Source: a candidate division KSB1 bacterium
GTDB taxonomy: Bacteria > Zhuqueibacterota > Zhuqueibacteria > Thermofontimicrobiales > Thermofontimicrobiaceae
NCBI GenBank assembly: GCA_034506395.1
Contig: JAPDPQ010000023.1
Location: 18,689-82,688 of the forward strand
Length of the DNA: 64,000 nt
Direction of reading: 5' to 3'
In this document: one piece after another, positions 54,207-63,527 of the stretch
Layout of the letters: the number at the start of each line of letters is the position of its first letter
Position numbering within the stretch: position 1 is the stretch's first letter
Program-made: the position numbers and the translations under genes
The notes under the pieces: model-generated
Seen by the model: the letters and a program-made list of their open reading frames with translations, nothing else
The model's database searches: none
Told to the model about the DNA's origin: nothing

Positions 54207-56141
54207 ATGTCGGATGAACCGCAGAGTGGTGTGAGGACGTACAAATTCAAGGCCGAGATTAAACAGTTATTGGATATTCTGGCTCGATCGCTTTACACGA
54301 ATCGAGAGGTATTTGTGCGCGAATTGGTCTCTAATGCGGCCGACGCATTAGATAAAGTGAGGTTCGAGAGCATTCGAGGGACTGAATTGTATCAACCAGA
54401 GCTGGAATTTGAGATTCGTATCGAGCTGGATAAAGATAAAAAGACATTTACAATCATCGACACTGGGATTGGGATGACACGGGAAGAGCTGATCAAGAAT
54501 ATTGGTACAATCGCTCATTCTGGATCAGCAGAATTTTTGAAGCGCGTGGCGGAAAATGAACAAGCGGGGCCAACATTGATCGGGCAATTTGGCGTCGGTT
54601 TTTATTCTGTGTACATGGTGGCCGAAAATGTAGAAATCATCACCCGATCCTATTTGAAAGACGCTGAGGCTTGTCGCTGGAGCAGCGATGGGACTGGGAG
54701 CTATACCATTGAGCCGATCGCTTCGGCGCCCCGAGGAACTCGGGTGGTGGTCCACCTCCGCGATGATGCGGTCGAGTTCGCTGACAAATATCGGATTCAA
54801 AATGTGATCAAAAAATACTCTAATTTTGTGCCGTTCCCCATTAAGTTGGATGGCGAGCAGATCAATAAAATTTCCGCCATTTGGCGCGAGCCAAAGACCG
54901 CCATCAAAGATGAGCAATATCAGGAGTTCTATAAATTTTTCGCCAACACCAATGAAGACCCATTAAGCTGGCTCCATTTTTCGGCCGATGCACCCATTCA
55001 GTTGAGTGCATTGCTATTTTTCCCCAAGACCAACTACGAGATCATGGGGTTCAGCCCCAGGGAACATGGAGTCAACCTATTCGTCAAACGGATCTTGATC
55101 CAGACCGATAATAAGGACTTGCTGCCGCAATATCTCCGTTTTGTCAAAGGGGTGGTAGATACGGAGGATTTACCGTTAAACATTTCCCGAGAGACGCTTC
55201 AGGAGAACACCACAGTCATCAAGATCCGAAATTTGCTCATCAAGCGCATCTTGGGGCATCTATCTGAAATGGCTAACAATGAAGCGGACAAATACCGCGA
55301 GTTCTGGAACGAATTCGGCAGAATCCTCAAAGAGGGGTATTTGGATTATCCCAATCGCGAGAAGATCGCTGAGCTATTTCGCTTCAATTCTTCTGTTCAC
55401 TCTGATGAAAAAGAGCTCTGCTCATTAGACGATTATATCGGTCGGATGAAAGAGGGGCAGAAGGAGATCTATTATATTTCGGGTGCCAACCGGGAAACAA
55501 TTGCCAGAGATCCACATTTGGAAATTTTTAGAAAGAAAAATATCGAGGTCTTGTATCTTTACGATCCGATCGATGAATTCGTTTTTTCCGGGATGGGGCA
55601 GTACAAAGAGAAACGCCTGGTATCGGCGGATCAGGCGGATTTAAAAGCGCTGGAAGAGATCAAAGCAGAAGCAGCGCCTGAAGATCAAACCAAAGAGGAA
55701 CTCAAGAAAAAATCGCGACGAGATCTGGAAAAGCTCTGCACACGGATTAAGAATATCCTGGGTGATCGAATCGAGGAAGCGCGACTATCAGAACGGCTGA
55801 TCGATAGTCCTGCCGTGTTGGTCTCCAAAGATACTGGTATGTCCAGCCAAATGCAGAAAATCCTTCACGTGATCCAAAAGGATACACCGCCGCTGAAAAA
55901 GATTTTGGAGATCAACGGCACGCATCCATTGATTTTGAACCTGTTGGCGATATTTAAAAAGGACCCAAAGGCAGAATATCTTACTCGCGCTGTAGAACAA
56001 CTTTTTTATAGCGTGCAGTTGCAAGATGGGTTCATTACTGATCCCCACAGCGTGGTTAGCGGAATGCAATCGCTTTTAAAGGATGCCACGGAGTGGTATA
56101 TGAAAGATCATCAGATCAGCTCGGATATTCAACAGGATTAA
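54207..56141 (+). CDS. htpG: Molecular chaperone HtpG (Hsp90)
   Basis: The 644-residue protein has the GHKL ATPase domain (about 1-225; LVSNAADALDK, DTGIGMTREEL, GTIAHSGSAEFL, GQFGVGFYSVYMV), the middle domain and the C-terminal dimer domain. The catalytic Glu and the ATP-binding Asp, Gly and Asn residues are present. It folds client proteins in the cytoplasm with ATP. The C-terminal MEEVD of eukaryotic Hsp90 is absent, as in bacteria. The start is unambiguous, with AGGAGGTG as a near-perfect ribosome-binding site. No CIRCE element is seen upstream. A single-gene unit, convergent with the DksA-type gene. Confidence 0.96.
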   Translation: MSDEPQSGVRTYKFKAEIKQLLDILARSLYTNREVFVRELVSNAADALDKVRFESIRGTELYQPELEFEIRIELDKDKKTFTIIDTGIGMTREELIKNIGTIAHSGSAEFLKRVAENEQAGPTLIGQFGVGFYSVYMVAENVEIITRSYLKDAEACRWSSDGTGSYTIEPIASAPRGTRVVVHLRDDAVEFADKYRIQNVIKKYSNFVPFPIKLDGEQINKISAIWREPKTAIKDEQYQEFYKFFANTNEDPLSWLHFSADAPIQLSALLFFPKTNYEIMGFSPREHGVNLFVKRILIQTDNKDLLPQYLRFVKGVVDTEDLPLNISRETLQENTTVIKIRNLLIKRILGHLSEMANNEADKYREFWNEFGRILKEGYLDYPNREKIAELFRFNSSVHSDEKELCSLDDYIGRMKEGQKEIYYISGANRETIARDPHLEIFRKKNIEVLYLYDPIDEFVFSGMGQYKEKRLVSADQADLKALEEIKAEAAPEDQTKEELKKKSRRDLEKLCTRIKNILGDRIEEARLSERLIDSPAVLVSKDTGMSSQMQKILHVIQKDTPPLKKILEINGTHPLILNLLAIFKKDPKAEYLTRAVEQLFYSVQLQDGFITDPHSVVSGMQSLLKDATEWYMKDHQISSDIQQD

Positions 56142-56318
56142 GAAGTATAAATTTTAATCCAATTGGTAAACGTAAGTAAACTGCGCTCTTTTAAATGTTG
56201 ACCGCGTGAGGGATGTCTATAGAGCAATCTAATAGTGGTGGTATCAAAGGGTAAAAACCATAAATGGTTTTAATATTTGGTGCAGCCGCTAAAGCTGCGG
56301 GTGACATTGGAATATGGC

Positions 56319-56357
56319 GGGGAGATTTTGGTCCCCTTTGAGGGGGCCAAGATCCCC
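56319..56357. terminator. Imperfect stem-loop between htpG and the DksA-type gene
   Basis: GGGGAGATTTTGGTCCCC pairs imperfectly with GGGGGCCAAGATCCCC around a CTTTGA loop. It sits between convergent genes and could work in both directions. Confidence 0.45.
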
Positions 56358-56400
56358 AACCTGGTTGGGTGAATGGATCATGGGAATCAATGAACAGGAA

Positions 56401-56769
56401 TTATTCCTGCTTCTCGGCTAATTTACAGGGCACACATTTTTGTGTGTGGGGAACGGCCTCGAGTCGTTCTTTTGGGATCTCCTTTCCGCATGAGATACAA
56501 ATGCCATACGTCCCATTCTCGATGCGTTGCAAAGCTTCTTCGATGTACATGAGGAACTTATTTTCTCGTGAAGCATGATAGAACCGTTTTTCCCGCTCCT
56601 GCTCATCGGTGCCATGATCGGCCATGTGGGTTGAATAGGTGGTGTCTTCGCCAAATTTCTCTTCGGAACTATTTTCTGTAACATCTTTGATATAGCCTAA
56701 CTCTTCGAGAATTTCCCGCTGCTTCTCTTCGAGAAGCTGTTTAAAGTAGGCCAGATCTTCTTTTGTCAT
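56401..56769 (-). CDS. DksA/TraR-family C4-type zinc-finger regulator
   Basis: The protein (122 residues from the ATG at 56769) has an N-terminal coiled coil (TKEDLAYFKQLLEEKQREILEEL) and a C-terminal four-Cys zinc finger (ICISCGKEIPKERLEAVP, then CVPCK), separated by HMADHGTDEQEREK. DksA-family proteins enter the RNA polymerase secondary channel and, with ppGpp, tune transcription. The start is chosen over an upstream in-frame ATG because GAGGGTGGAAG precedes it and the extra 33 residues have no family likeness. It is smaller than E. coli DksA (151), close to the TraR/YbiI size class. Confidence 0.85.
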   Translation of the reverse strand: MTKEDLAYFKQLLEEKQREILEELGYIKDVTENSSEEKFGEDTTYSTHMADHGTDEQEREKRFYHASRENKFLMYIEEALQRIENGTYGICISCGKEIPKERLEAVPHTQKCVPCKLAEKQE

Positions 56770-57124
56770 CTTCCACCCTCTCAAATAAGAATCGAGGTGC
56801 CCCGAACAGGTATCCCATTCCACTTTTGTTCCCAAAAAGCGCCCTAAATATAATACATAAAAACTCAATTGTCAAGCACTTTTTCCTCTAGGTCTCTAAA
56901 TATTGAGACCTGGCAAATTGGAGACACCAAATGTTGTTAGTAGGTCTTTCATGAACTGCGCAACCACTCATGCCACTCAAGCAATATGCCCTCTAAATCA
57001 ATAGCCGTCCACGGCATTCATGGTTCTGATACCAAAATAGCCCCAATCAAAACCACTTACCGAATGCTAAACCATTTCGAAATGAGTTTTGGATAAGTAG
57101 CGAAATCATGTGTTCGCAAAAATA
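56770..57124. other. Intergenic region, 355 bp
   Basis: It contains AGGTCTC/GAGACCT arms at 56890-56911 around an AT-rich loop, the same GGTCTC/GAGACC words as in the 117-bp repeat. It separates the sortilin-like gene end from the DksA-type gene start. No gene found. Confidence 0.4.
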
Positions 57125-59842
57125 TTAGCGCTGCAAAATTGTTTTTCGGATGGCTGTCCAATTTTCAAACTTTAATTGTATAAAATATATCCCAGTGGTC
57201 GTCCTAGAGGCCGTCCAGTCCAAGCGGTGACTTCCAGCGGGGAGGGTTTTGTCCAAAAGGATCGCAACCTCCTGACCCAATAAATTTAGCACTCGCAGTC
57301 TCACCTGACCAGCGCTCGGCAGATCGAAGCGGATAGTCGTGGTCTCGTTAAATGGATTTGGACAGGTGGGATAAAGAACGAAACCTTTTGGTAGGGGACG
57401 GGACGTATCGATGCCAGAAGGTAATTCAGTCACATAAGTGCTATAAACCCCATTGCCATGGGTACCGACCACAACGTAACCGTCTGATCCTCGAACATCA
57501 ATCATGTCAATGACCACATTGCCGATAGATGTAGCGCCCTCTGAAACCCAAATGGTGTTCATGCCATCCAATCGAATCGTTGAGAATAAACCGATGCTGG
57601 TTCCCGCAAAAATCACCGGTGTGTTCTTGACGTAGAGAATGCTGAGCCAGCGAACCGATGGTCCACTGCCAGTGCCATCTGGGAATTGTTCCAGATTTCC
57701 TGCTATTGGGAGCCAATGACCGCCACCGTCATCCGAAGCATAAATGCTGATGACACCGTAGTTGGGGAATGCCACTAAAAGCTTATCGGGGTTTATTGGA
57801 TCGACCGCAATGCAGCTAATCAACGGGCTATAAGGATAGTAGGGGAAATTGCTCCCAGTGATTTCCACTGGATTGGGTTGGCCCATGTGGGGATCGTCCA
57901 ATTTAAATAGTTTTGCCCCATTGGACCAGCCGAAAGTCGCATAGTAAAGCCGCCTCGGCAGGGCAGGGGACATACCCAAGGCTGTTATGGCATCGCCAGC
58001 GATATGTTGCAACCTTTCCCAATTGACATCTGTCGGCGTCGGCGGGAATTTGTGAGGGATCTGTGTTAAATCAGAGTTGCGCCAGAGCTGGTTTTGCCAG
58101 GGAAGATACATGATTCGGGAATCATGGGCATCGAGCAGAAAAGGCGGCAACCAAAGGGTCCCAGAGGTAAGGGCGGAAGGAGTGATATTGGTCCAACGAA
58201 GCGAGCCCGTTGCAAAATCGAACCGCCATACTGCAAAGCTGCCAGCTTGTGTGCCATACCAATAATTGCCTCCATCGCTTATCGCGGTAAAACCACCATC
58301 CATGGCGCCGCCAAAAATGAAATCCCAGGGATGTCGGGAATCAGCCGTTGTTGTGAAAAGAAAGGCATTGTCCTGAGTGCCGCCCAAGATCACTTCGCTA
58401 TGGGAGGTGGTATGATCAATGGCTACGGAATAAAACTGGGTGGTGAGATATCCATTGTTGAGAGATTGCCAGGCGATGTGATGTTCCCCAGTTTTGGGAT
58501 CATAACTGGGTTCGGCCAGGTTATCGTTGGTCTTGAATAAGCCGCCATCATTGCCGACAATCATCGCTTTTGGATTGGAGGGCAAAAAAACAATAGCATG
58601 CTGATCCACATGGAAATCGCCATAAGCGCCGATTACTTCAAAGGATTTCCCGCCATCGCGGCTACGATATAACCCCACGGTACCTAAGAAAAGCACATTT
58701 TCATCATCCGGCTTTACTCTAACGATCATCATATGACCGCCATAGGTCGTCAGTTCTCCGCCATAGGGTAGGTTAGATGTTAAATTCGTCCAGCCAGAGT
58801 TGTGTTCATATTTCCACAACTGGGTTCGCAAGCCTGTGACAGCACAAAAGAAGTAAGCGATGTTTTCATTTGATGGGGCAATGCCAATCGCGATCCGTCG
58901 AGTCGTATCTGGCCAGTCTGGTGGGGAAATGCGATGCCAGGTATTTCCATCTTCAGAACGATAAACGCCGTTGTCCGGGCCAATTCCTCCGATGGTGGCA
59001 AAGCAGATACCTTTTGGGGTCATGGCAATTTCGGTGCTTCGATAATTTTCGCCAAAATACAGGACCCGTTGCCAACTTTCACCCCCGTCATTGCTTTTAA
59101 ATAAACCGTTGGATGTAGCTGCAAAAATACCATCGGGAGGAAAAGTTACGAGCCCAGAGATATAGTCGAACGGATCAGGGTTTTCGGGTGTATTGGAAAT
59201 CGTCGATTGCAGCGGATACCAATGTTCACCGCTATCGATCGATTTGAAAATGCCATCACCGCGAAAAAAAGCATCGCTTAAATTTGGATAGGCAGCGGTC
59301 CCGCCAGTGGGATAATATTCTCCAGTGCCGAAGTACCAAATATGTTCTTTGCCAGTTGTGCAATTTTGTGCGATGCACGACACGCTATGTAATTGATCTG
59401 GTGCAGTGGTTTTCCGCCAAGTCTGACCGCCATCGGTTGACTTCCAAATCCCTCCGGATACCCCGCCTGCGATGATGACGTTTTCGTTGGTCAGATCAAT
59501 AGCGAGCGCCCTTGTGCGACCGCCAATATTCCAAGGGCCTCTGGTTACCCAATTGGTCGAAATCGATGGATATCCCTGAGTCTCCTCTATAAGTTTTTTA
59601 GCAAATCTCAGTTGTTCAATACCGATGTTTCGCGGGATCTGATTGATAAGCGGATCACGTAGGCGAAGCCATTCGTGGCGTAGACGTCCCATCGCATCTT
59701 CTGCCGTCCCCTCTGCTGCTTGATTTGCCAACAATGGTCCGCTCGGCTTGAATGAGCGCGATGGAATTGATAAATGTCGGATTCTTATGTTCGCTAAAAG
59801 AAGCAAAATGATTCCTGCAAGAATGATAATTGATCGTTTCAT
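57125..59842 (-). CDS. Sortilin/BNR-type propeller protein with T9SS-like sorting domain
   Basis: The 905-residue protein has a signal peptide (about 1-20), a propeller region (about 95-790) with repeated SxDGGxxW motifs (STDGGQTWRKT, SIDSGEHWYPL, SNDGGESWQRV, SRDGGKSFEV), and a C-terminal sorting domain (about 815-905) with YPTCPNPFNETTTIRFDL, VLNLLGQEVAIL and TGIYFIQL. This sorting signal type directs type IX-like secretion in FCB bacteria, and the PNPFN form is typical of Calditrichota/Ignavibacteria-type lineages. It is probably a surface glycan-binding or hydrolase-like protein. GGGAG precedes the ATG. Confidence 0.88.
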   Translation of the reverse strand: MKRSIIILAGIILLLLANIRIRHLSIPSRSFKPSGPLLANQAAEGTAEDAMGRLRHEWLRLRDPLINQIPRNIGIEQLRFAKKLIEETQGYPSISTNWVTRGPWNIGGRTRALAIDLTNENVIIAGGVSGGIWKSTDGGQTWRKTTAPDQLHSVSCIAQNCTTGKEHIWYFGTGEYYPTGGTAAYPNLSDAFFRGDGIFKSIDSGEHWYPLQSTISNTPENPDPFDYISGLVTFPPDGIFAATSNGLFKSNDGGESWQRVLYFGENYRSTEIAMTPKGICFATIGGIGPDNGVYRSEDGNTWHRISPPDWPDTTRRIAIGIAPSNENIAYFFCAVTGLRTQLWKYEHNSGWTNLTSNLPYGGELTTYGGHMMIVRVKPDDENVLFLGTVGLYRSRDGGKSFEVIGAYGDFHVDQHAIVFLPSNPKAMIVGNDGGLFKTNDNLAEPSYDPKTGEHHIAWQSLNNGYLTTQFYSVAIDHTTSHSEVILGGTQDNAFLFTTTADSRHPWDFIFGGAMDGGFTAISDGGNYWYGTQAGSFAVWRFDFATGSLRWTNITPSALTSGTLWLPPFLLDAHDSRIMYLPWQNQLWRNSDLTQIPHKFPPTPTDVNWERLQHIAGDAITALGMSPALPRRLYYATFGWSNGAKLFKLDDPHMGQPNPVEITGSNFPYYPYSPLISCIAVDPINPDKLLVAFPNYGVISIYASDDGGGHWLPIAGNLEQFPDGTGSGPSVRWLSILYVKNTPVIFAGTSIGLFSTIRLDGMNTIWVSEGATSIGNVVIDMIDVRGSDGYVVVGTHGNGVYSTYVTELPSGIDTSRPLPKGFVLYPTCPNPFNETTTIRFDLPSAGQVRLRVLNLLGQEVAILLDKTLPAGSHRLDWTASRTTTGIYFIQLKFENWTAIRKTILQR

Positions 59843-60021
59843 CTTCGTACTCCCTTTCTTTTTGAAGTTGTTTGACCTTCATCAGATGAAATCGATCCAA
59901 TCAGTCACCATCGCAAGTGACGGGTTGGGTCCCGGCTTCACTCTATCTCGCGTTGTCAAACATTCATGATTCGAGCCATTTTTTGATAAATCCCTGGCCA
60001 AACAATGATTGCAATGGACAA

Positions 60022-60879
60022 TTATTGGGCAAATTCAAAGTGAATTTGTGAGATTTGACCTCGCCAATATGGTTTTGAACCCTCTGGCAAGATCCAGGCC
60101 ACCTCGCCCGCGGTGGGGATGAGCATCGCGTCCCGAAATTGGTAATCGCTCCAGCGCCCCTCCCAAGGGGTTGGGATCACCTGTCCCTTCACGGCGCGGC
60201 CGCGTTCCTCGGCCCGCACCGATTCGATCAAATTTTCAGAATTAAATCGAAACAGCAGCGTGAGCGAGATTGCACCATCACGCAGCGTGGCCTTAGCAGA
60301 GCTTTCATCTACGGCTTCCCATTGAATGCCCTGGCTCGGCAATAGGGCGGTCGGATACCATGGGGTTTCGGCAAAAAATCGCATCAATTCGCCTCGAGCT
60401 ATCTCTGGGGTGTTTTGCATCTTCATAACCGTGATCAAACCGAATAGCGAGGCATGAAGTACACCCTCACCAGCGACATAAGCGTCGTGCACCCGCACTG
60501 TCAATCCTGGAATCATGCGGATTCGAGCATCCCAATCGAAGCCTGGTCGGCGAGTGATGACGCGCTGGGTGGATTGGAACGGCCGCCATTGTTCCCCAGC
60601 TTCGCTCATGTTAAACATCCCTTTTTGATTTATGTCTACAGCTTCTATCATTGGTTGCCCAGGCTTTAAGACCGTCTGAAAATAGCGCTGCACCGGGTCT
60701 GGCAATCCCTCGAGCTCATGAGGATCATAATTGGATGGAGTCACAGGTATGCGAGATGCCTCTAAATGAGCGCGCAGTTCTCGCGTACCACGATCCCATC
60801 GAGAGATCCCATAGATCATAAGGCTGCCCGCTGAAACGCTAAGAACAGTTACAATAACTAAAATAATTTTCCACCACAT
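60022..60879 (-). CDS. Membrane-anchored protein of unknown function (DUF6544/6920-like)
   Basis: The 285-residue protein has one N-terminal membrane helix (about 3-24) and a soluble domain. The motif LPDPVQRYFQTVL followed by VDINQKGMF, WRPFQSTQRV and PGFDWDARIRMIPG resembles a family I recall as DUF6544/DUF6920; this is from memory. Later strands end in GEVAWILPEGSKPYWRGQI. No catalytic residues are recognised. It lies 179 bp upstream of the sortilin-like gene start on the same strand. Confidence 0.65.
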   Translation of the reverse strand: MWWKIILVIVTVLSVSAGSLMIYGISRWDRGTRELRAHLEASRIPVTPSNYDPHELEGLPDPVQRYFQTVLKPGQPMIEAVDINQKGMFNMSEAGEQWRPFQSTQRVITRRPGFDWDARIRMIPGLTVRVHDAYVAGEGVLHASLFGLITVMKMQNTPEIARGELMRFFAETPWYPTALLPSQGIQWEAVDESSAKATLRDGAISLTLLFRFNSENLIESVRAEERGRAVKGQVIPTPWEGRWSDYQFRDAMLIPTAGEVAWILPEGSKPYWRGQISQIHFEFAQ

Positions 60880-61100
60880 AGTTTTCTCTCATTCAATTTA
60901 ATTCGTTTCGTTAGCCGTTATCATCTCATAGCCATTGCTACAATGATTCTGATTCTGATGTGCAAGGCGCAGACGAATCCCTCAATAAGAGCAAATATGT
61001 TCGCTAAAATAAAAAGTTTTTCGCTCTCCAACTGTCAGCGGATCGCTCAGGATGACATTTCACTGTTCATCGTTATTGAGAATAGAAAATCTCGGCTTGT

Positions 61101-63527
61101 TCATTCAAATCTCAAATATCCAAACTTCCAGGGCAAATGAAATGCAATTCGTCCCGTGGGGCTCCAGGCATAATGCTCTGGCTTGCCCTTCTGCGGCGAA
61201 TCGATACGATAGAAATTAACCCGCCAGGTGTCACCAGGTTTGGGTGGCAAGTTCGGCGCGCCAAATAGTTCGTCCAATGGGATGGCGTATTCGGCGGTCC
61301 AGCTTTTTCCTTTCCCTGGTTCATTTATCTTGCCATCGATCCAAACGGCAGTCTGCAATTTTTCCAGATTCCATTGCGGCTGCGCCACAAATTTGCCGAA
61401 GGCGTTTTCAGGGGTACGACTGTTCAGTACATTGGCGTCGTAAACCACATTATTGGGACTTAAATTGATTTCATAATATTGATGTTTCGTATCCGCGGGA
61501 TTGAGAAAAACTTCAATGCACTCTTCATCATAAATCGGCCCATCGCGCTCGGTGACGGTGCCCCAGATGTAATCATCTTCACAATAAAATCCCACATAAA
61601 GAAAATTATCGCTATACAGTAGCCGAACATCTGTTTTGAATCGGCCTGGCTGACCCGTAATCGCATCGACCAATGGCACGGCAGTCGCCTGTTGCCAGAA
61701 CGGATGATCAATTTTACCAGTCAGCGAGAAATCGCCATCAATTTTTTTGCAAACGTAGAGGGGGAGTATTTCACCTTTCAATTGTGTCATGTCCAAAATA
61801 ATTCCTTTCTCATGATATTTGATTTCTAATTTTTTGCTGCCGACCTCGGCATTCAAAAACGGACCACGAAACAGTTTATAGTCGGCAAAATTGATTGGCT
61901 TACCATTCAACCGTCGGGCGCCTCCATATTGAAAGGTCATTACATCGCCATTCGAGGTGGTGTAGCTGACCATCAGCGTTCGATCGAAGGTGTCGTACAC
62001 TAGGGTATTTTTTTTGATCTGCGCTTTGAACGCTTCAAAGGAGGGATACTCCTCTTGCTGCGCCACTTCCACGACGCAGCCATTTTTCAATTCATAACTG
62101 CGCAAGCGAAAGCAATCTTTTTCTTCGATCCATTCGTACGGTTTCAGTGGGAAATAGGCGATGAAGGTCGTGCCACCCTGGCAAAAGATCCAGCCCGAGG
62201 GATCGACCTCGCGGCGGGCCAAATCTTTGGGGAAGAAACCATTGATGTGGGCATACTTTTCACCTTCAGGAATATTGTACAAAACGATCAGCGCATTTTT
62301 ATGCTGGAAGGTCTGTTCGTAAGGCGAGGTGGCTGACCACTTGTTCTCACTACTATAATACGTATGGGCACGAGACACTTCATCGAAGGAGAACTTCATC
62401 TCCTCGGGAAAAAACATGCCCAAATCGGGTGCGCCGATATAGGGATGCACCGTGAAAATGCGCATGTAGGGGCTATCCGTCACATACGTCACATCCCAGG
62501 TGTGTTGCTGAATCGGCTGCAAAATGCCGCCCATCATGGAACCGAGCGCGTAATCTTTGGTCATGTAGGTGTATTTGTAAACGGGCGGATTCCGTTGATC
62601 GCCGAGGCGAATGATGTTTCGCACCCGTTTGGTTTCTGTATGGACGTAGGGTTGGCTGCGATCGGTGGCGATCTGGTACAGGATTTCGGGGAGCTCGAAA
62701 TCGCTCATGGCCGCTGTCAATTGGGTGTAATTGAATCGGGGTGCCAGCGTACCGAATAACAGCCAGGCCCAGTAGGTCATCTCCGAATCCTTGTGCCGCG
62801 GGGTGATCACCCGTTCGGGATAATCGCGGCTGTGAGCGCCGACATAAATTCCATCGAGGTGCTCGACCGCAAAATCAGCGATCAGCCAATGCAGCATGAT
62901 CAGTGCATTTTGCTTCATCACGGGATCAGTAGCGAACTGGTACAGGCCGAACATGGGCGCCAGAAATACAGCCATGTAAGTTGGCGAATCGAATTCGCCC
63001 TGGCCGATGGTGGTCGTGATATTCATCCAGTAATCGAACCAGCCCTGGGCTTCTTGCAAATTTTTGGCGGCGGATTGGCCATTGTACCATTTCTCCGCGG
63101 GCAGATCGGAGAAGGTCTGTGCCGCCAGATACAAACCCGTGTAGTACATGGTGAGGTGATTCTCCGTGTCGCCGCGATAGAATTTGCCGCTGCCGATGAA
63201 ATCCCGCACCTGGTTCTTGAGCGATGGGGGCATATAGTCCTTCGCCGCGAGATAGCCGATCATGAGCTGGTAAAAGGTAAACATGCCTGCGGGAACGTTC
63301 TGGCTTTTTTTCAGGGTTCGCTCGAACATCTTTAGTCCGTCGGAGCGGGTCTTTTCATTTCGGATTTTGGCGGCTGCGATGACAAAATTATCGGTCTGAA
63401 CTGTGTCCGCCCAGGCCAGCACCTGCTGGACACGGCTTGAATAGCCAGTATCAATTGCGAATGAAGGAGAAATTTCCCAGATGATAAAAAGTGAGGCTAA
63501 ACATAAAGCCTTAGACAATATTTTCAT
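61101..63527 (-). CDS. Large secreted protein, helical-toroid-like, with C-terminal CBM9-like domain
   Basis: The protein (808 residues from the ATG at 63527) has a signal peptide ending near SFAID. Residues about 30-300 look like a helical toroid (repeated aromatic helices: HLTMYYTGLYLAAQTF, FDSPTYMAVFLAPMFGLYQFA), resembling heparinase/alginate-lyase-like proteins. A beta-rich middle follows. The last 210 residues (from about 599) match a family-9-like carbohydrate-binding domain: TDVRLLYSDNFLYVGFYCED, DEECIEVFLNP, YYEINLSPNN and SWTAEYAIPLDEL. The role in polysaccharide degradation or binding is inferred. The start is preferred over one 22 codons upstream for the clean signal peptide. Upstream lies the 117-bp repeat array. 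Confidence 0.75.
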   Translation of the reverse strand: MKILSKALCLASLFIIWEISPSFAIDTGYSSRVQQVLAWADTVQTDNFVIAAAKIRNEKTRSDGLKMFERTLKKSQNVPAGMFTFYQLMIGYLAAKDYMPPSLKNQVRDFIGSGKFYRGDTENHLTMYYTGLYLAAQTFSDLPAEKWYNGQSAAKNLQEAQGWFDYWMNITTTIGQGEFDSPTYMAVFLAPMFGLYQFATDPVMKQNALIMLHWLIADFAVEHLDGIYVGAHSRDYPERVITPRHKDSEMTYWAWLLFGTLAPRFNYTQLTAAMSDFELPEILYQIATDRSQPYVHTETKRVRNIIRLGDQRNPPVYKYTYMTKDYALGSMMGGILQPIQQHTWDVTYVTDSPYMRIFTVHPYIGAPDLGMFFPEEMKFSFDEVSRAHTYYSSENKWSATSPYEQTFQHKNALIVLYNIPEGEKYAHINGFFPKDLARREVDPSGWIFCQGGTTFIAYFPLKPYEWIEEKDCFRLRSYELKNGCVVEVAQQEEYPSFEAFKAQIKKNTLVYDTFDRTLMVSYTTSNGDVMTFQYGGARRLNGKPINFADYKLFRGPFLNAEVGSKKLEIKYHEKGIILDMTQLKGEILPLYVCKKIDGDFSLTGKIDHPFWQQATAVPLVDAITGQPGRFKTDVRLLYSDNFLYVGFYCEDDYIWGTVTERDGPIYDEECIEVFLNPADTKHQYYEINLSPNNVVYDANVLNSRTPENAFGKFVAQPQWNLEKLQTAVWIDGKINEPGKGKSWTAEYAIPLDELFGAPNLPPKPGDTWRVNFYRIDSPQKGKPEHYAWSPTGRIAFHLPWKFGYLRFE